Below, piece by piece: positions 44,075-56,135 of a stretch of DNA of 64,000 nucleotides (positions are counted from its first letter, which is position 1; every line of letters begins with the position of its first letter). Under the pieces are notes generated by a model. The model was not told where the DNA came from, searched no databases, and saw only the letters and a list, made by a program, of their open reading frames with translations. The stretch comes from Cepaea nemoralis (lineage: Eukaryota > Mollusca > Gastropoda > Stylommatophora > Helicidae): positions 1-64,000 of the forward strand of contig JACEFZ010004163.1 of the NCBI GenBank assembly GCA_014155875.1, read 5' to 3'. Both the position numbers and the translations under genes were made by a program.

Positions 44075-44312
44075 CCAGCCGTCTCCGTGACCAAAGGCTT
44101 GCGAACGCGGTTCGTGAGCCGGGTACCAGGCGTTCGAAGCTCAGCTGCGTCCGATTTGTGCAACAGACCGTGTCGCGTTGTGTTATAGCGTGCTGGTATG
44201 GGAGCCGGTCGTTCAGAAAGCAATGGCAAACTACTGAACCTAACACTTGCCTAGTACAACAGCAGCATCTGAAAAATGCTGGTGTGACTGTAACGTCCCG
44301 TAAGAGATACAC
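44075..44312 (+). mobile_element. tRNA-derived SINE, family B
   Basis: CCGTCTCCGTGACCAAAGGC head (A-box-like), GGCGTTCGAAGCTC (B-box-like), AGACCGTGTCGC, TATGGGAGCCGGTCG, CAGAAAGCAATGGCAAAC, then a decayed 3' end (AACGTCCCGTAAGAGATAC). Confidence 0.87.
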
Positions 44313-44315
44313 AAC

Positions 44316-44635
<320 letters not shown>

Positions 44636-45346
44636 CAAATTGTTCCCCAATTGATTTCCTGTGTAATTCATTTGATCAAATACAATATTTACGTGCCCTG
44701 TTATTTTCTTGATCTCGGAGATACATCTTCTGTCTGATGTTGTCCATATGTCATGGTACCTGCATTTCAGCGCTTGCCTCAAAGTTATCAGTAGTACCTG
44801 TATTATTGTATGATGATCCCAGTGTGAAATATATGACGGTGGATAAAGGGAAGCATAACTACACCTCAGTTCACGTTATTCAGTCTGAGACATGGGAAAA
44901 CAGCAAGCGTCCGAACTCATAAATTCATCATTCAGACGTATAGAAAACAATTCTTTTTATATGATGAAGACTGATTGTGGTTTTCTAGGCAAGCTTACGT
45001 TAAGTATTATAGTTTGCCATTGCTTTCTCAAGCGGTTGGCACTCATACTATTGTATGAAAATCCAACGCAAGGCGGTCTGCCGCCAAATCGCCTACAGCT
45101 GTGTTTCTAACTCGGTAAGCGAGATTACAAATTGCGATGATGAAGACACAAACACATTGCACAATTTATTGCCTGGCATCTCGTTCGATGCATATTACAG
45201 AAGAAAAAAAAACAACTTAGCCTATAATGAAATAGCTTAATAAATCGTTTCAACTGGAATAAACAAAGCACATTGTGATATCTTTCAATGTGATCAGCTT
45301 AGTATTAAATAGACTATCATGTCTTTTTGCTTACATAACTGCGGTT
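44636..45346. other. Stretch with a partial SINE B
   Basis: 44985-45110 is a minus-strand part of SINE B (TTTGCCATTGCTTTC, CAACGCAAGGCGGTCTGC, CAGCTGTGTTTC). No gene recognised. The last 10 bp are the target duplication of the next element. Confidence 0.55.
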
Positions 45347-46105
45347 GAGTTGAGTTGAGTTGAGTTAAGAACCGACATCACTGCACTCAGGACATTCCCC
45401 TCGTTCAACAGCCAGCGAAGAGTCATACTACTAATCGTTCCCACCGCTATCTGATTAAAACTTCTCCTGGTCTTCACTCTCAGTTGTGATATTCTTCCAG
45501 AACCCCTGCCGATCCCCCACAATCTCATTCTTTCCACATATGGGTTCTCAGTCTGTTCCTCCGCCTTCTACACCTGGTCCCACAAGCGCACGATCACCTC
45601 CCCCTTGTCCATAGGCAAGATACAACCAAGAGGTGCCCTCCCTGCTAGCCTATCAGCCTATTCCTTCCCTCGTACACCCGCATGGCCAGGGCAAAATATC
45701 CATACAATTCTCACGATCTGTGACATCTGAAGCGACGAGAGCCATTCCACACAAAACTATCCTTTCTCCATCTTGCTAAGCATACCCTTTGAATCCGTAA
45801 TGAATACAACGTGTGTTGCAGTAGTCTCCTCTAGCTATCGGAATGCCGCTGTTACTGCCTCCACCTCCATTCTCATGCTGGAGGTCGTAGTCTCATATGC
45901 CAGACTCTCCTTTTTCAAGACTCGCCCATTAGCCTTTGCAATAAAGCCCCAACCACTACGTCTGTTTCTCACCACTGACCCTTGGGTGTAGATGACTATG
46001 TCACCTTGATGTGTGTTGCTCTGGATCAGCTGTTGCACTTCAAACTCAGTGCGACCCGCTGCCCATTCTCTGCACTCACGACCCAGTGTTATTATTACAA
46101 TGTGC
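45347..46105 (-). pseudogene. I-like LINE RNase H and 3' end, 5'-truncated
   Basis: The flanks AACTGCGGTT (45337-45346) and AACTGTGGTT (46106-46115) form a 10-bp target duplication with one mismatch. On the minus strand the insert reads LGRECREWAAGRTEFE, IVIYTQGSVVRNRRSGWGF, TTTSSMRMEVEAVTAAFR, then with shifts VFITDSKGMLSKM, IVWIFCPGHAGVRG and ADRLAGRAP, and finally RSFNQIAVGT. The tail is (AACTC)n. The first RNase H Asp (YTDGS) is replaced by Gln, and stops interrupt the rest, so it is inactive. Confidence 0.9.
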
Positions 46106-46115
46106 AACTGTGGTT

Positions 46116-46600
46116 AACCTGAAGTGAATAGTTCTAGTTTCTTCTTCTGGCCAGTTTATTTGGTATATGGTGCCGGTCCAAAATTTGTATAGGCCAATCG
46201 GCTGGCGACACGTGATGTTGGCAATATCGTCACACATTTCATCATTGTATGAAACAGAAATATGAACAATGAATTAACAATATGAGCTCACATTTAAAGC
46301 TTTCGAAATGTGGTTATATCGACTCTCTGGAAGGAGAAGAAAATAAAGAAGGATATTTAAACAAAGAATTTACAAACAATAGGTTGTCCAGTTTAAACGT
46401 CTTCCGATACGAGGGTGCTGAAGTGCTTACTAAAAGATAACGAGGTCAGACAATTCAAGTACCTAGGAAATATAAAAACCAAAACAGTTCCAAGTTAAAG
46501 GTACGCTCTGGGGCAAAATAGTGGAGAAGCAATATGCTAGCGGAAGACATGTGGATTACAACATCAAAAGGTGGAATTAGAAAACTAGAAGTAAATAATA
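46116..46600. other. Stretch without a recognised gene
   Basis: Only short LINE-like words (AATTCAAGTACCTAGGAAATAT near 46455, encoding a FKYLGNI-type motif) suggest a decayed polymerase fragment. Confidence 0.4.
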
Positions 46601-47035
46601 CTCCCTATTGTTAAAAGCTCAGGTATAATATACTCGTGATAAATGAAGAATTATCTATGAGTTATGTGTAAATATCCATGTACCATAAACTAGTGATAAA
46701 TGAAGAATTCTCAATGTGTTATATGTACAAGATCAGGTATAATATGCTGGTGATTAATGATGTATTCTCTATGTGTTATGTTCAAAAGTTCATTTATAAT
46801 AAACTAATGATAAAAGAAGAATTATCTATGTGTTATGTGTAAAAGTTCAGGTATAATAAACTAGCGGTAAATGAAGAATTCTCTGACTGTTGTGAAAATG
46901 TTCAAGTATATAAGCTAGTGATAAATGAAGAATTCTATGAGTGTTTTGTGTAAAAGTCCAGTTATAATATGCTCGTTGTAAATGAAGCATTCTCTCTGTG
47001 TTATGATGTAAAAGTTCAGGTAAAATAAAGGGAAA
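46601..47035. repeat. Degenerate 55-60-bp tandem repeat
   Basis: About seven units of the pattern AAAAGTTCAGGTATAATAAA, CTAGTGATAAATGAAGAATT, CTCTATGTGTTATGTGT. Confidence 0.88.
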
Positions 47036-48099
47036 ACCTATTCCTTTCCCTTTAAAGGGTCTTGGATGTATAGTGCTGTCCCCATGGTTCTATAGATTAT
47101 TCGGCACACGATGGGTGACGTGGTCAATATCAAGCCGCCCTCCTTGATTTCCCAGAGCAATTCCTTGTGTCCACTTTAGATTGGATTATCTTGAAGGCCA
47201 AGTTCATTCTTAAAATATGTACCCTAATACGGATATGAAACCATGGTCATCGGGCTGGCCAGCGAGAGCCCTTTCCCCGACCTTTCCTCCTTGGGGTTAT
47301 GCAAAAACAATAGCATGTCCTTTGCAGACGTTGCAATCACTCCCAGTCCGTATTGGTTCTTTCTGATTTACTAGGCCTGTAGTGTACCATTGATGTCTGA
47401 TCGAGAAGTCAACTTTTTGAGTCCAACTGCCACGTATTTTAAAAGAATTTTCCCCCCCAGGGGGGCAGAAGGGAAAATTTTATAAAACGGGGTTTAAAAC
47501 CCCTCAGTCGACGCCAGATTTTTGTTATAAAAGAACAAAATACACTCGGGCATCTCTTTATTGTTACTTTGTTACATAGCCATGTTAACAGTGCTGTATT
47601 TACGTGAGATGAATATGTTTCCCGAGCTCCCAGGTTTTTCTAATGTTCTGTTTATTTACACAAATGTCCATGTCCATTGCAGGACGTTGCAATCCAAATT
47701 TCCCAAATTTAATTTTTTTTAGGGAATTGTACGTTAGTAAATTTTTCATTGCCCTTTTAAAGACGAGAAACTTGAAGTCCAATTTTTTAAATCCAACTGA
47801 ACCCTTTTGTGTAAATAAAACAACTACCCTGCCGCCAACGAAAAGGGTTTAAGCGCGGGGTGATTAAAACTCCTCGGCCCGGGGTGGGGCCTTTCCCACC
47901 CGGGTAAACTAACACTTTTTTTACACGGGTTCCTCTTTATGAAAATTTTGAACCCCAGATTGTCAGGCAAAAGTTTCAATCTAACGCAAACTACAGATTA
48001 GCTTTTCTAAAATTTTTTATCTTTCCCCTTTTCAACATCCCCCTATAAGACCTGGCACCTTTTCTAAACAAGCTGACCACGCAAAATTCTTTGAAAAAA
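47036..48099. other. Homopolymer-rich stretch with a diverged internal duplication
   Basis: 47310-47510 and 47655-47905 share GTCC-TTGCAG-ACGTTGCAATC, AAGTC-AA-TTTTT-A-TCCAACTG and AAA-GGGTTTAA-C blocks. From about 47430 on, runs of 4-8 identical bases are unusually dense. No gene recognised. Confidence 0.5.
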
Positions 48100-48462
48100 T
48101 CTATAAAGAGTTCTAAAAATATCTTGGGTAAAGAAAAAAAAAAAATTCATGCTTACGACAAGACCTTAAAATTAAAAAAAGGTTGGCAATTTTAAAAAAC
48201 AATAAAAAAAAAGAAAATTGAAATTTTTGGTCATTTGAAACGTCTGAAATTTTGGGGAGAAAATAAAGAAGGAGTAAATCCGGGGAAAAAAGGAAGAGGA
48301 AGGCCAAGGGAAGATGGGTTCAGGATGTGGCAGATGATCTCCGGGTCGGTGGATCGAACGCGGGACATCTTGTTTATGATCGTGAAGTTTTCAGGAAGGT
48401 TATTATGGGAGCGAGGTTCTGCAAAGGATATGCTACCTAAATGATGAATGAAGTCAAATGGT
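48100..48462 (+). pseudogene. LINE family Z 3' region, heavily altered
   Basis: AATATCTTGGGTAAAGA, GGTTGGCAATTTTAAAAAAC, AAAATTGAAATTTTTGG and GGCAAAGGAAGAGGAAGGCC-type text match 22780-23100. The part GAAGATGGGTTCAGGATGTGG to GGTTCTGCAAAGGATATGCTA matches 22970-23090 closely. The first half is disfigured by homopolymer length changes. Confidence 0.8.
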
Positions 48463-49829
48463 CTAAGGGAGGCAAGCAAGTGTTCAGTATCATGCCGTTT
48501 AAAATGCCGATTATTTTTCCCTGGCCCAAACCCCACAGCTCAGGTAGTTTGGTGATGAAGCTCATCCAACACAAGTATGTATTGACTTCAAAGAAATGTA
48601 TCCACTATTGCTTCTGTGTATCATTAGCATTTTTTCTTCCCTTGTCCCTCTTCAGCCCCCCACACCCGAATATATTTTTAAAAAAAGCCCGCATCCCACC
48701 CTTACGTTGTTTTTTACCCCCATAGTTTTTTCCCCAATGGAGCGGAAAACCGGGAAAAAATCATTTTTTATGTTTTGCATTGTTTTCACAAACCCTGTGG
48801 CCCAAAAAACATTGCTTTCAAAGTATCTATTTTCTTTTAACGTATTGAATAAAAAAGAATGTCTTTTGCGGAGTCTGAAACTGCTCCCCTTTTTTTACTT
48901 CATCGGGGTTGGTAATTTTGTCTCACCGCTGGTGGCTTGGAAAGCTTTTTTTTTCCCACGTGGTTCTAAACTCCTTCTTATAAACGTCTTAGACTCATCA
49001 TATGTTTTGTCCCACTCAAGCTGAGGTTGGTTTTTCCCCCTTCTTTTTTCCAATTCCCAGCATCTTCCCTTTTTTAAAGCACAATGCAAAATTTATTTAT
49101 TTGGGTTTTTTCGGATTTGAGGTATAAAGACATTTTAAATTTACTTTCATCCTTTGTTTACTCATTGTGGGATTTTTTGACTTGGACGCTGGGGGGCTGC
49201 CCTTTTAAATTTTTGCTATTTTTAAACAACTTTTGAAATTTTTGGGGATTGAGACCCGCTTCAAAGGGCCCGAAAAAAAAAATGTGTTTCTCTTTCCCCA
49301 TTTCCCCTTTCAATTTACCCCCCCCCCCCCCCCCCCCCCCCCCCAACACCACAAGTATTCCCATATTATTCATTTATGCCTCTCATTCTCTTCTTCGTGT
49401 CTTGTTAGGTCTCTATTTATTGTGCCCCCGTGAGTTCTTGGATATAGGACTTTCTAGTTGTACCATTATCATGTCACCTCAGTGTGTCCTATCCAGCGTT
49501 AGCCTATTTACCTCACCTCCAGGTTCTTTCCCCTGAACTCCACATTGGCAACAATGTATTCTCTGGATTAATGCAAACACAGAAGCCACAAGAAATATAT
49601 CGCGCGATTTATGGCCTGGCATATTTCGATCAATACCCGTGACTACGTGTGTGAAGTGTTTCAGCTGAAGTGTTATTCATTTATCCACTTCATATGATAT
49701 ATAACGCTGCAGTATGCTCCTGACGAGATGCAGCGAAATATGGCAGGCAATAAATCGTGCAATATATTGTGTGTGGCTTCTGTGTTTACAAGAACACCAC
49801 ATGAGTGATTTTGTCATATTATGGAAGTC
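48463..49829. other. Stretch without a recognised gene; homopolymer-rich to 49345
   Basis: A 27-base poly-C lies at 49318-49344. Up to that point runs of T, A, C and G are over-represented; after it the sequence looks normal. No domain or repeat family recognised. Confidence 0.45.
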
Positions 49830-49935
49830 TTTGTGCAGCAAGTAATGGCAAACTTCTGAACGTAAACTTGAAAAGAAATCACAAACAACTAAAAATGCTG
49901 GGATTCACAGCGACGTCCTGAAGATGATATACAAT
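49830..49935 (+). mobile_element. 3' part of SINE family A/B
   Basis: AGTAATGGCAAACTTCTGAACG, AAAGAAATCACAAACAAC, AATGCTGGGATT and GCGACGTCCTGAAGATGATAT follow the SINE order. Confidence 0.72.
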
Positions 49936-50084
49936 TAACTTTGTATGTCCTTTTCCTATGCACAGAAATCAATGAATATGTGTACTTTATATGTAATTGT
50001 TTTAGCTATACTCCATATTTCTGATGCATATAGCAGTATTGAGAGCACAGGCTACATTTCACAGTTTGGAGACCTTTCCACATA

Positions 50085-50165
50085 AGTTTGTATATGACAA
50101 ATACGATTCTAGTCTATATGACAAGTATGATTCTAGTGTATATGACAAGTATGATTCTTGAGTAT
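50085..50165. repeat. 24-bp tandem repeat, three copies
   Basis: TATATGACAAGTATGATTCT units, slightly diverged. Confidence 0.85.
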
Positions 50166-50436
50166 AAGCACATCAGGATCCTCGCCGGCGCTACATATTT
50201 TATGCACAGTGTTAAGATTTCTTTGTTTTATCCAGGGGAGGAGACTAGATACCTTCTAGAAGTATCTATGAGAAAGTCATCCTGAACAAGGCAAAGTAAT
50301 CCTAGCCTAACCCACGCCTATCCGAAGAATAGAACACACGCTTCAATGTGTGTGGTGGGTGTTCTAAACCCTCGACCAGATGCACCATCATTTGAAACAA
50401 CCTTGGAATTCACTTTTAAAAATTCTGCAGGGCATT

Positions 50437-50825
50437 GTGGAACAATGATATTTTGGAACAACGACATTTTGAACAACGATATTGTGAACAACGATATTTT
50501 GAACAATGACATTTGGAACAACGATATTTTGAACAATGATGTGCTTGAACAACGACATTTTGGACCATGACATTATAAGCAAAGACATTTTTAATAACGA
50601 TATTTGGAACAATAACATTTTGCACAATGATATGTTGGAACAAAATTTTGAATAACGATGAATTCGAGCAGTGGCATTTTGAACAACGGCATTTGGAACA
50701 ACGATATGTTGGATAAAGATGCACTGGAACAAGGAAATTGTGAAACAACGACATTATGAGCAACGAAATTTTGAACAACCATGTCTTGGAACAACAATAG
50801 TTTGAAACAACGACAATTTGAAGTA
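50437..50825. repeat. Degenerate 12-16-bp repeat
   Basis: About 25 units of the pattern GAACAACGATATTTT with variable length and A/G/C substitutions in the centre. The minus frames (VVQNIVVPNVIVQ type) are by-products. Confidence 0.9.
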
Positions 50826-51045
50826 CATTTTGTGTTGACACCCCAGAGCCGTGTGGTTTTCGAGCTCTGCGTGTAAAATTACTCTCAAAGCAATAGTTGT
50901 TGACTTCCAAAAGTTCCGACCTTTGATGGGTTAATAGGGTAAATCCGCCACAGTAAAGTAAAGGATCCTTTCACACGCTTGTAGGAGTATTGAACATATG
51001 GTGCGGGCCCAATGCGTTTATAAATCAGTTGGCACTCGGTGTGGC
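50826..51045. other. Short stretch without a recognised gene
   Basis: Nothing recognised. It contains GGCACTCGGTGTGGCGTGAG just before the LINE tail. Confidence 0.4.
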
Positions 51046-52575
51046 GTGAGGAACGAACGAACAATCTTTATTTTCAAAGGGTTAAGAATTGGGCACGCAG
51101 GCCCACCTGACATTCTGCCCTTCTTCTCTACTTCCTCTCATAAATTATTTCATTCAACAATCACGTATGAAGCTGAACTTAGACAACAAAAGAACAATAA
51201 GCATTAGTACTCATGAAAAATAATCAATATTTCATGACTCACTGAGGCAATGTTTAACATGGGCATTATAAATACCTAAGGTAGATATAACGTGCCATAC
51301 ATATGGGAATGTTTATTGGCTAGTTGTCGTTTGAGATAATTTACCATTATTATGTTTATGGGTGGATGCAGTCTGTACTGAGATAGTGTTCAAACAGGTT
51401 GCGAATATATGTATAATGATTGGTGGTGTCTTTGATTTCTTGTGGAAGATTGTTCCACAACTGAGCGGCGGAGTATGCTAGGCTTGTTTTATATAAGTCT
51501 ATCCTAGCTTCAGGGACATGAAGTATATTTAGTCGTTCGCTATGTCTTGCGTTAAATTTGTAAAATCGCCAAAGGTAGCTTGCAGCATTTTGAAATAGGA
51601 TTTTGTGAATTAGTTAGCATTATAAAAAAGTAGGCGTTTGTGGAGTGGTAGTAACTGAAGACGTTCATGTAGGTTAGAATTGTCGGTAAGTTTTTCACCA
51701 TTAATTAAACGCACTGTCCTTTTCTTGAGTGAATAAAAGCGTTTTGTTATTGATTTGGAGTATCCATCCCAGATTGTCGAGCAATAATCAATATGTGTTT
51801 GTATGTGGGAAGTATAGAATATCTTTCTTGTGTTTTCGTGAAGGAAATTTTTAATTTTGGCAAGTTGGTATACTTTTTTTGGCTATTTGTTTAATTAGAG
51901 AATGAACATGGGAATTAAAGGTTAGATTTTGATCAATGATAAGACCAGTGCTTTGTGCTCGGTTTCACTTTCTACAGGCGTGCTACCAATCTGCAGCTGA
52001 AGAGTTCTCTGCGAGTTTAGAGTATGAAGTCTTTGCCTGGTTGCTATTAACATAGATTTTTTGTGTGGAAATGTTAATTTGCATGCGGTTAGCATGACTC
52101 TAGTTAACTACACTATTTATTTCCTGTTGCAAGGACTGATTCTATCACAATAGTGTTTGTATATACTGTGTAGTCGTCTGCAAATAGATCGCAGGACGCC
52201 GAAAGATATAAGAGAAAATCATTTATATAAATGGCAAATAACAGAGGGCCAAGTATAGTAGACCCCTGAGGTACTCCAGTATTAATGGTAATGGCTTGAG
52301 ATAGAGATTTATTGTGTGATACTACCTGTTTTCTGTCTAATAAAAATGATTTTTATTAATGTCACTATATTAAAGCTTACTTTCATTGTTTCTAGTTCTT
52401 TTAATAGAATAGTATGATCTATCGTATCGAATGCTTTTCTAAAGTCTATAAACACTGCTCTACATAAAGTATTGTTGTTAATATTTCGATGCCAGTTTTC
52501 TATCATGTTTGTTTGGGCGGTATGACAAGAATATTTTGACCCATAAAAAATCAGCCACAGACTAAAGGCACACAA
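51046..52575 (-). pseudogene. CR1/L2-like LINE reverse transcriptase, 3' half
   Basis: On the minus strand from 52575: QTNMIENWHRNINNN, LCRAVFIDFRKAFDTIDHTI (first catalytic Asp), then TGVPQGSTILGPLLFAIYIN (about 52270), SCDLFADDYTVYTNT (about 52185; both Asp kept) and, with stops, INISTQKIYV, LIIDQNLTFNSHVHSLI, KSIPTCQN, ARHSERLNILHV and YSAAQLWNNLPQEIKDTTN. The 3' UTR contains AATAAAGATTG and a (GTTC)n tail at 51046-51060. Stops and frameshifts are scattered, so it is not functional. The 5' half with the endonuclease is absent. The 3' end recurs at 42751 and a sister copy at 60775. Confidence 0.9.
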
Positions 52576-52984
52576 GGAAACAAAGCAACTAAACCAAAGG
52601 TTGAGTCCTTCTCAGACCTACACCCATTAAAAACAGTCAAGCATTCAGCCCTCACTGAGAGACAGAAAAACGAGAAGAGACAAATACAGCAGAAACCGCA
52701 CCGGGAAAACCCCAGCTGACGTCAGAAGGCCAACAATCTGCTTGCACATAAAGTCAACACATTGACGCAGAAGAAACAACAATCTAAAACCACCACAATT
52801 ATAACCAAGACTAAAAGCAAGTTGAATGAGGTGAAAACTTTTGCTTTTTGTTTGTACAAATGGAATCGGATCGGATCGGCGTGGTGTGTGTCACGTCAGC
52901 CGCTTTCACTTCACAGGAAATGTCCTGGTATCCATTTTAGCTGGCAAGCAAGTGTGCTAGTTATATTACCATGGCAACTCCGAA
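52576..52984. other. Stretch without a recognised gene
   Basis: 52576-52800 contains CACACAAGGAAACAAAGCAAC and ACAAATACAGCAGAAACCGC and ends in GACGCAGAAGAAACAACAATC. It might be a retroposon 3' end, but I have no second copy. Confidence 0.4.
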
Positions 52985-53180
52985 AAGCTTTCTCCGTAAC
53001 CCCAAATACTCTCGTGGTTGACGTGAGCGCACGAGAATTGGAAGCGGTTCGAGTCGTGCCACTGACTTATGAGAGTATGGAGCCGGTCGCTTAGAAAGTC
53101 GTGGCGTGCTGATGAGCGTAATCTAGCCTAGGAATCAACATACAGCTAAAAGGGGGGGGGGGGGGGGGGGGGGGGGGGGA
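52985..53180 (+). mobile_element. tRNA-derived SINE, family A, cut by poly-G
   Basis: TTTCTCCGTAACCCCAAATACTC to AACATACAGCTAAAAG is very close to 2376-2536 (same GTCGTGGCGTGCTGATGAGC variant), so the two are a subfamily. It ends in a 28-base poly-G (53152-53179). Confidence 0.88.
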
Positions 53181-53364
53181 ATCTCCGAAAAGATCATACC
53201 ATAGCAAAAATGGAAGAAAGGGGGGCGTTGGAATATTTCGATCATCTCAACAAAACAGTCAAAGGGATGTAAGCAAATATTTTTACCAAACAAAACCAAT
53301 AAAAGCGTTCTTCCCCTTTAATTGTTCTTAGAGTTCACAGGTTGATTGTGTTTCTGTTCCATGC

Positions 53365-53585
53365 CGACTCTGTGACGAAGGGGTTACGAATGCAATTCGC
53401 AATCCTACATACAGCGTTCGAAACACAGCTGCGGGCGATTTGGAAGCCTTGCGTTGGTTTTCATGCAATGGTATAAGTGCCGGTCATTCAGAAAGCAATA
53501 GCAAACTACTGAACGTAAACTTCCCCACGAACCTCAAACTGCCCCAACATGCCAGAGATGACTGTTATGTCCTGTAAAGGATATA
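53365..53585 (+). mobile_element. tRNA-derived SINE, family B
   Basis: GCCGACTCTGTGACGAAGGGG head, ACAGCGTTCGAAACACAGC (B-box-like), GGTATAAGTGCCGGTCATTC, CAAACTACTGAACGTAAAC, ATGTCCTGTAAAGGATATAC. Confidence 0.87.
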
Positions 53586-53638
53586 CACTAACTAACTTAT
53601 GTTCCATATGGGTCTAGCATCATATGCATAGAGATCGG

Positions 53639-53699
53639 CAGTGATGATGATTATAATAATGATGATGATGACAATAATGATGATAATGATGATAATGAC
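53639..53699. repeat. (GAT/AAT)n imperfect microsatellite
   Basis: Mixed GATGAT and AATAAT units just before the next SINE. Confidence 0.85.
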
Positions 53700-53717
53700 A
53701 CAAGATCTTTAAAGGAA

Positions 53718-53965
53718 AGCCGCGGTAGCTTAGTGGCTAGACCCTCGCCTGTGGGCCGGGTGATCATGGGTTCGATCGGTAAGGACCTTTCATACATGTG
53801 CTAGACCAAATCTGTATAGACGAGAACGGCATTCCAGGGCTGGGGTAGTGAATATCCCACCGGCCGTCTTTACATTCCAAGACATTTACCAATACTCATG
53901 ATAGGCTGTATTGATCTGTTAGCCCAGATCAATGTTCAATATCTGTCTTGATGCGGATTCGAACC
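53718..53965 (+). mobile_element. tRNA-derived SINE, family E
   Basis: GCCGCGGTAGCTTAGTGGCTAG (A box GTAGCTTAGTGG) and CATGGGTTCGATCGGTA (B box). The body includes TGTATAGACGAGAACGGCAT and GGGGTAGTGAATATCCCACC. It ends around GGATTCGAACCAATGACTACC, an inverted tRNA-like end, so a second, reversed tRNA-derived piece may close the unit. Confidence 0.7.
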
Positions 53966-54574
53966 AATGACTACCAGGTCCGTAGGCAGAAGTGACCTAG
54001 ATGTTACAAACTTTATACTTTCTGTTATGTCTGTCCATTGATAAATATATCTGTGGACATATTTGTTGTATCGGCTGTCATTATTTTATGTTGTATTTAG
54101 ATACGCATTGGTTTTCACTGTATTCTAAAGACAAAAGTCTCAGAGCCGGAGCCTGCAGTAGATCTGTGAAGTGTAAGAACCAGCGCATTTTGTAGGCCTG
54201 AGTGCAATGATTGATAGGTAGTCAGTCTATCCCTCCAATAGCGAATGTCGAGAGCTGGCATCCAACTCTTGTCCGACCGTGCTTATGCCATTGTCAGCGC
54301 AAAGTTATAACTATTACACCAACGCGCCCGCTTTTCTTAGCTCATGCACTGACTAAAATAGCTTCTCAATTCCTTTGTGAGTCTGTCTATCTGTCTCTCT
54401 TTTTTCTCTATTTAACTTTCTGTTTGTTTGTCAGGCTGTCCGTATTTCTCTGTTTATATATGTGTTTATTTTTCTGTGTGTGTCTGTTTATTATTTTTCT
54501 GTCTGTCAGCTATATATGTGCTGTATCTGTCTATCTGTCTGTATGATTTCCCGACAGTCTACCTGCCTAGGGAG
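53966..54574. other. Stretch without a recognised gene
   Basis: From about 54370 a CTGTCTGTTTGT-type pyrimidine-rich tract begins. The open frames here follow from that composition. Confidence 0.45.
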
Positions 54575-54815
54575 TCTTCGTGTGGAAGTAGTTACGCCGA
54601 ACCCCTCGAGCTCCGAAGGTTGTGGGTTCGATTCCCGCCTACGTCGTTTGATTCACAAGTGCAATGTCATCGAAGACTCCTGGGGAGTTATCACTTGAGC
54701 TACGGAGTGCTTTGTGCCACTCTATCGGCAGGCCGCCATGCGGAAAGAGACCGAGCCATATGGGATCAAACCCGCTACAAGAAGTCGATCCTCTGGCATT
54801 TTGAACCCTCTTTTG
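54575..54815 (+). mobile_element. tRNA-derived SINE, family D
   Basis: Partner of 19504-19735: TCTTCGTGTGGAAGTAGTTACG head, TGTGGGTTCGATTCCCG (perfect B box), GCGACGCTATCGGCAGGCC-like block, CGGAAAGAGACCGAG, ATATGGGAT, AAGAAGTCGATCCTC. Confidence 0.85.
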
Positions 54816-55174
54816 TGTCTATCTGCCTATTTTCGTCAACCTATAGGTTATCAAGATTGTTTATCTATCTATTTCTCTCTCCCCTTCACCCTTTTCCTGC
54901 GTCTGTTCCTCCCTCTGTATCTCACTCCTCCATTTTCTCTCTCCGTCTCTCAACAACTCTTCCTCCATCTCCATGTCTCTCCACCTGTCACTTCGCCTGA
55001 CTCTCTCCAGTTTTCTCTCTCCGTCTCTCGACATACTTGCGTCTATCTTTCTCTCCGAATATCTGTTCATCTGTCTCTCTCTCCTCCGTTTCTTCCACTC
55101 TGTGTCTCTCTCTCTCTCTCTTTCCCTCCATCTCTCACGTTGTCTTCCTTCAACGCTCTCTCTCTCTCCCGTTA

Positions 55175-55211
<37 letters not shown>

Positions 55212-55330
55212 ACCTCCATCAGTCTCTCCCTCAATCTATCTCCATCCAACTCACTCAGTCCGTCTCTCTCGTTGTCTCTCTGTCCATCTCTCTTTCCCTC
55301 TGTCTCTCTCTTTCTCTCTCTGTCCCTCCA

Positions 55331-55411
<81 letters not shown>
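54816..55411. repeat. Pyrimidine tract ending in (CT)n
   Basis: CTCTC-rich low-complexity sequence, pure (CT)n at 55335-55411. The serine/leucine-rich frames on the plus strand and the RERERE frame on the minus are artefacts. Confidence 0.95.
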
Positions 55412-55413
<2 letters not shown>

Positions 55414-55938
55414 AAACCACTGGCATCAGATTGAAATCAGATTTGGTAATAATTTACAGGGCAGATCTAGGAAGAGAATTCTCACGTTTCTCATCCCATG
55501 AGGTAATTTGATCACGTGATTGCGGGCGCAAATACGGACTCACGTATTTGGACACAAGCTTATTGACAAACTTCGCAATAAAAAGCCAGAGATTAAGTCA
55601 AACAGGAATGAAAGCTCACATGTGCAGAGTTCAACACAAACAAATGAAGACAGCTTCACTTAATGAGAATGAAAATAAACCTAGTGTTTAGAAAACAAGT
55701 AAAACCCTACTCGTGCAAAAGCTAACTCGGTTTAACAGTTTCCTCTGTTTAGTTAAGGACATTCTTAAGACAACGGTGAAAGTTAATTCAATAAGCGACT
55801 GCGAAATAGGAGACTTAATGTCTAGGACGATGGAACAGAGATGATATAAATTAGAAAAAATAAAAATCCATTGTTTTAAATAAATTTACACATCATTTCA
55901 GACTCGCATAGGATGTAACAAATAGAAATACAACTATC
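55412..55938. other. Stretch without a recognised gene
   Basis: Nothing recognised. Confidence 0.45.
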
Positions 55939-56135
55939 AGAAGTAAGTTGGAACAGTCATTATAACAACTGTCAGAGATTGAGTAAGTTGGAACAGTCAT
56001 TATAACAACTGTCAGAGATTGAGTAAGTACATTGAAACATATATAACAACTGTCAGAGATTGATTAAGTACATTGAAACATATATAACAACTGTCAGAGA
56101 TTGATTAAGTACATTGAAACATATATAACAACGAA
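55939..56135. repeat. 40-bp tandem repeat
   Basis: Five units sharing ACAACTGTCAGAGATTGA. The first two contain AGTTGGAACAGTCATTAT and the others AGTACATTGAAACATATAT, so two variants were amplified in turn. Confidence 0.92.

Noticed and set aside
55172..55426. Arg/Glu-rich protein on the minus strand
   Set aside because: Artefact of (CT)n.
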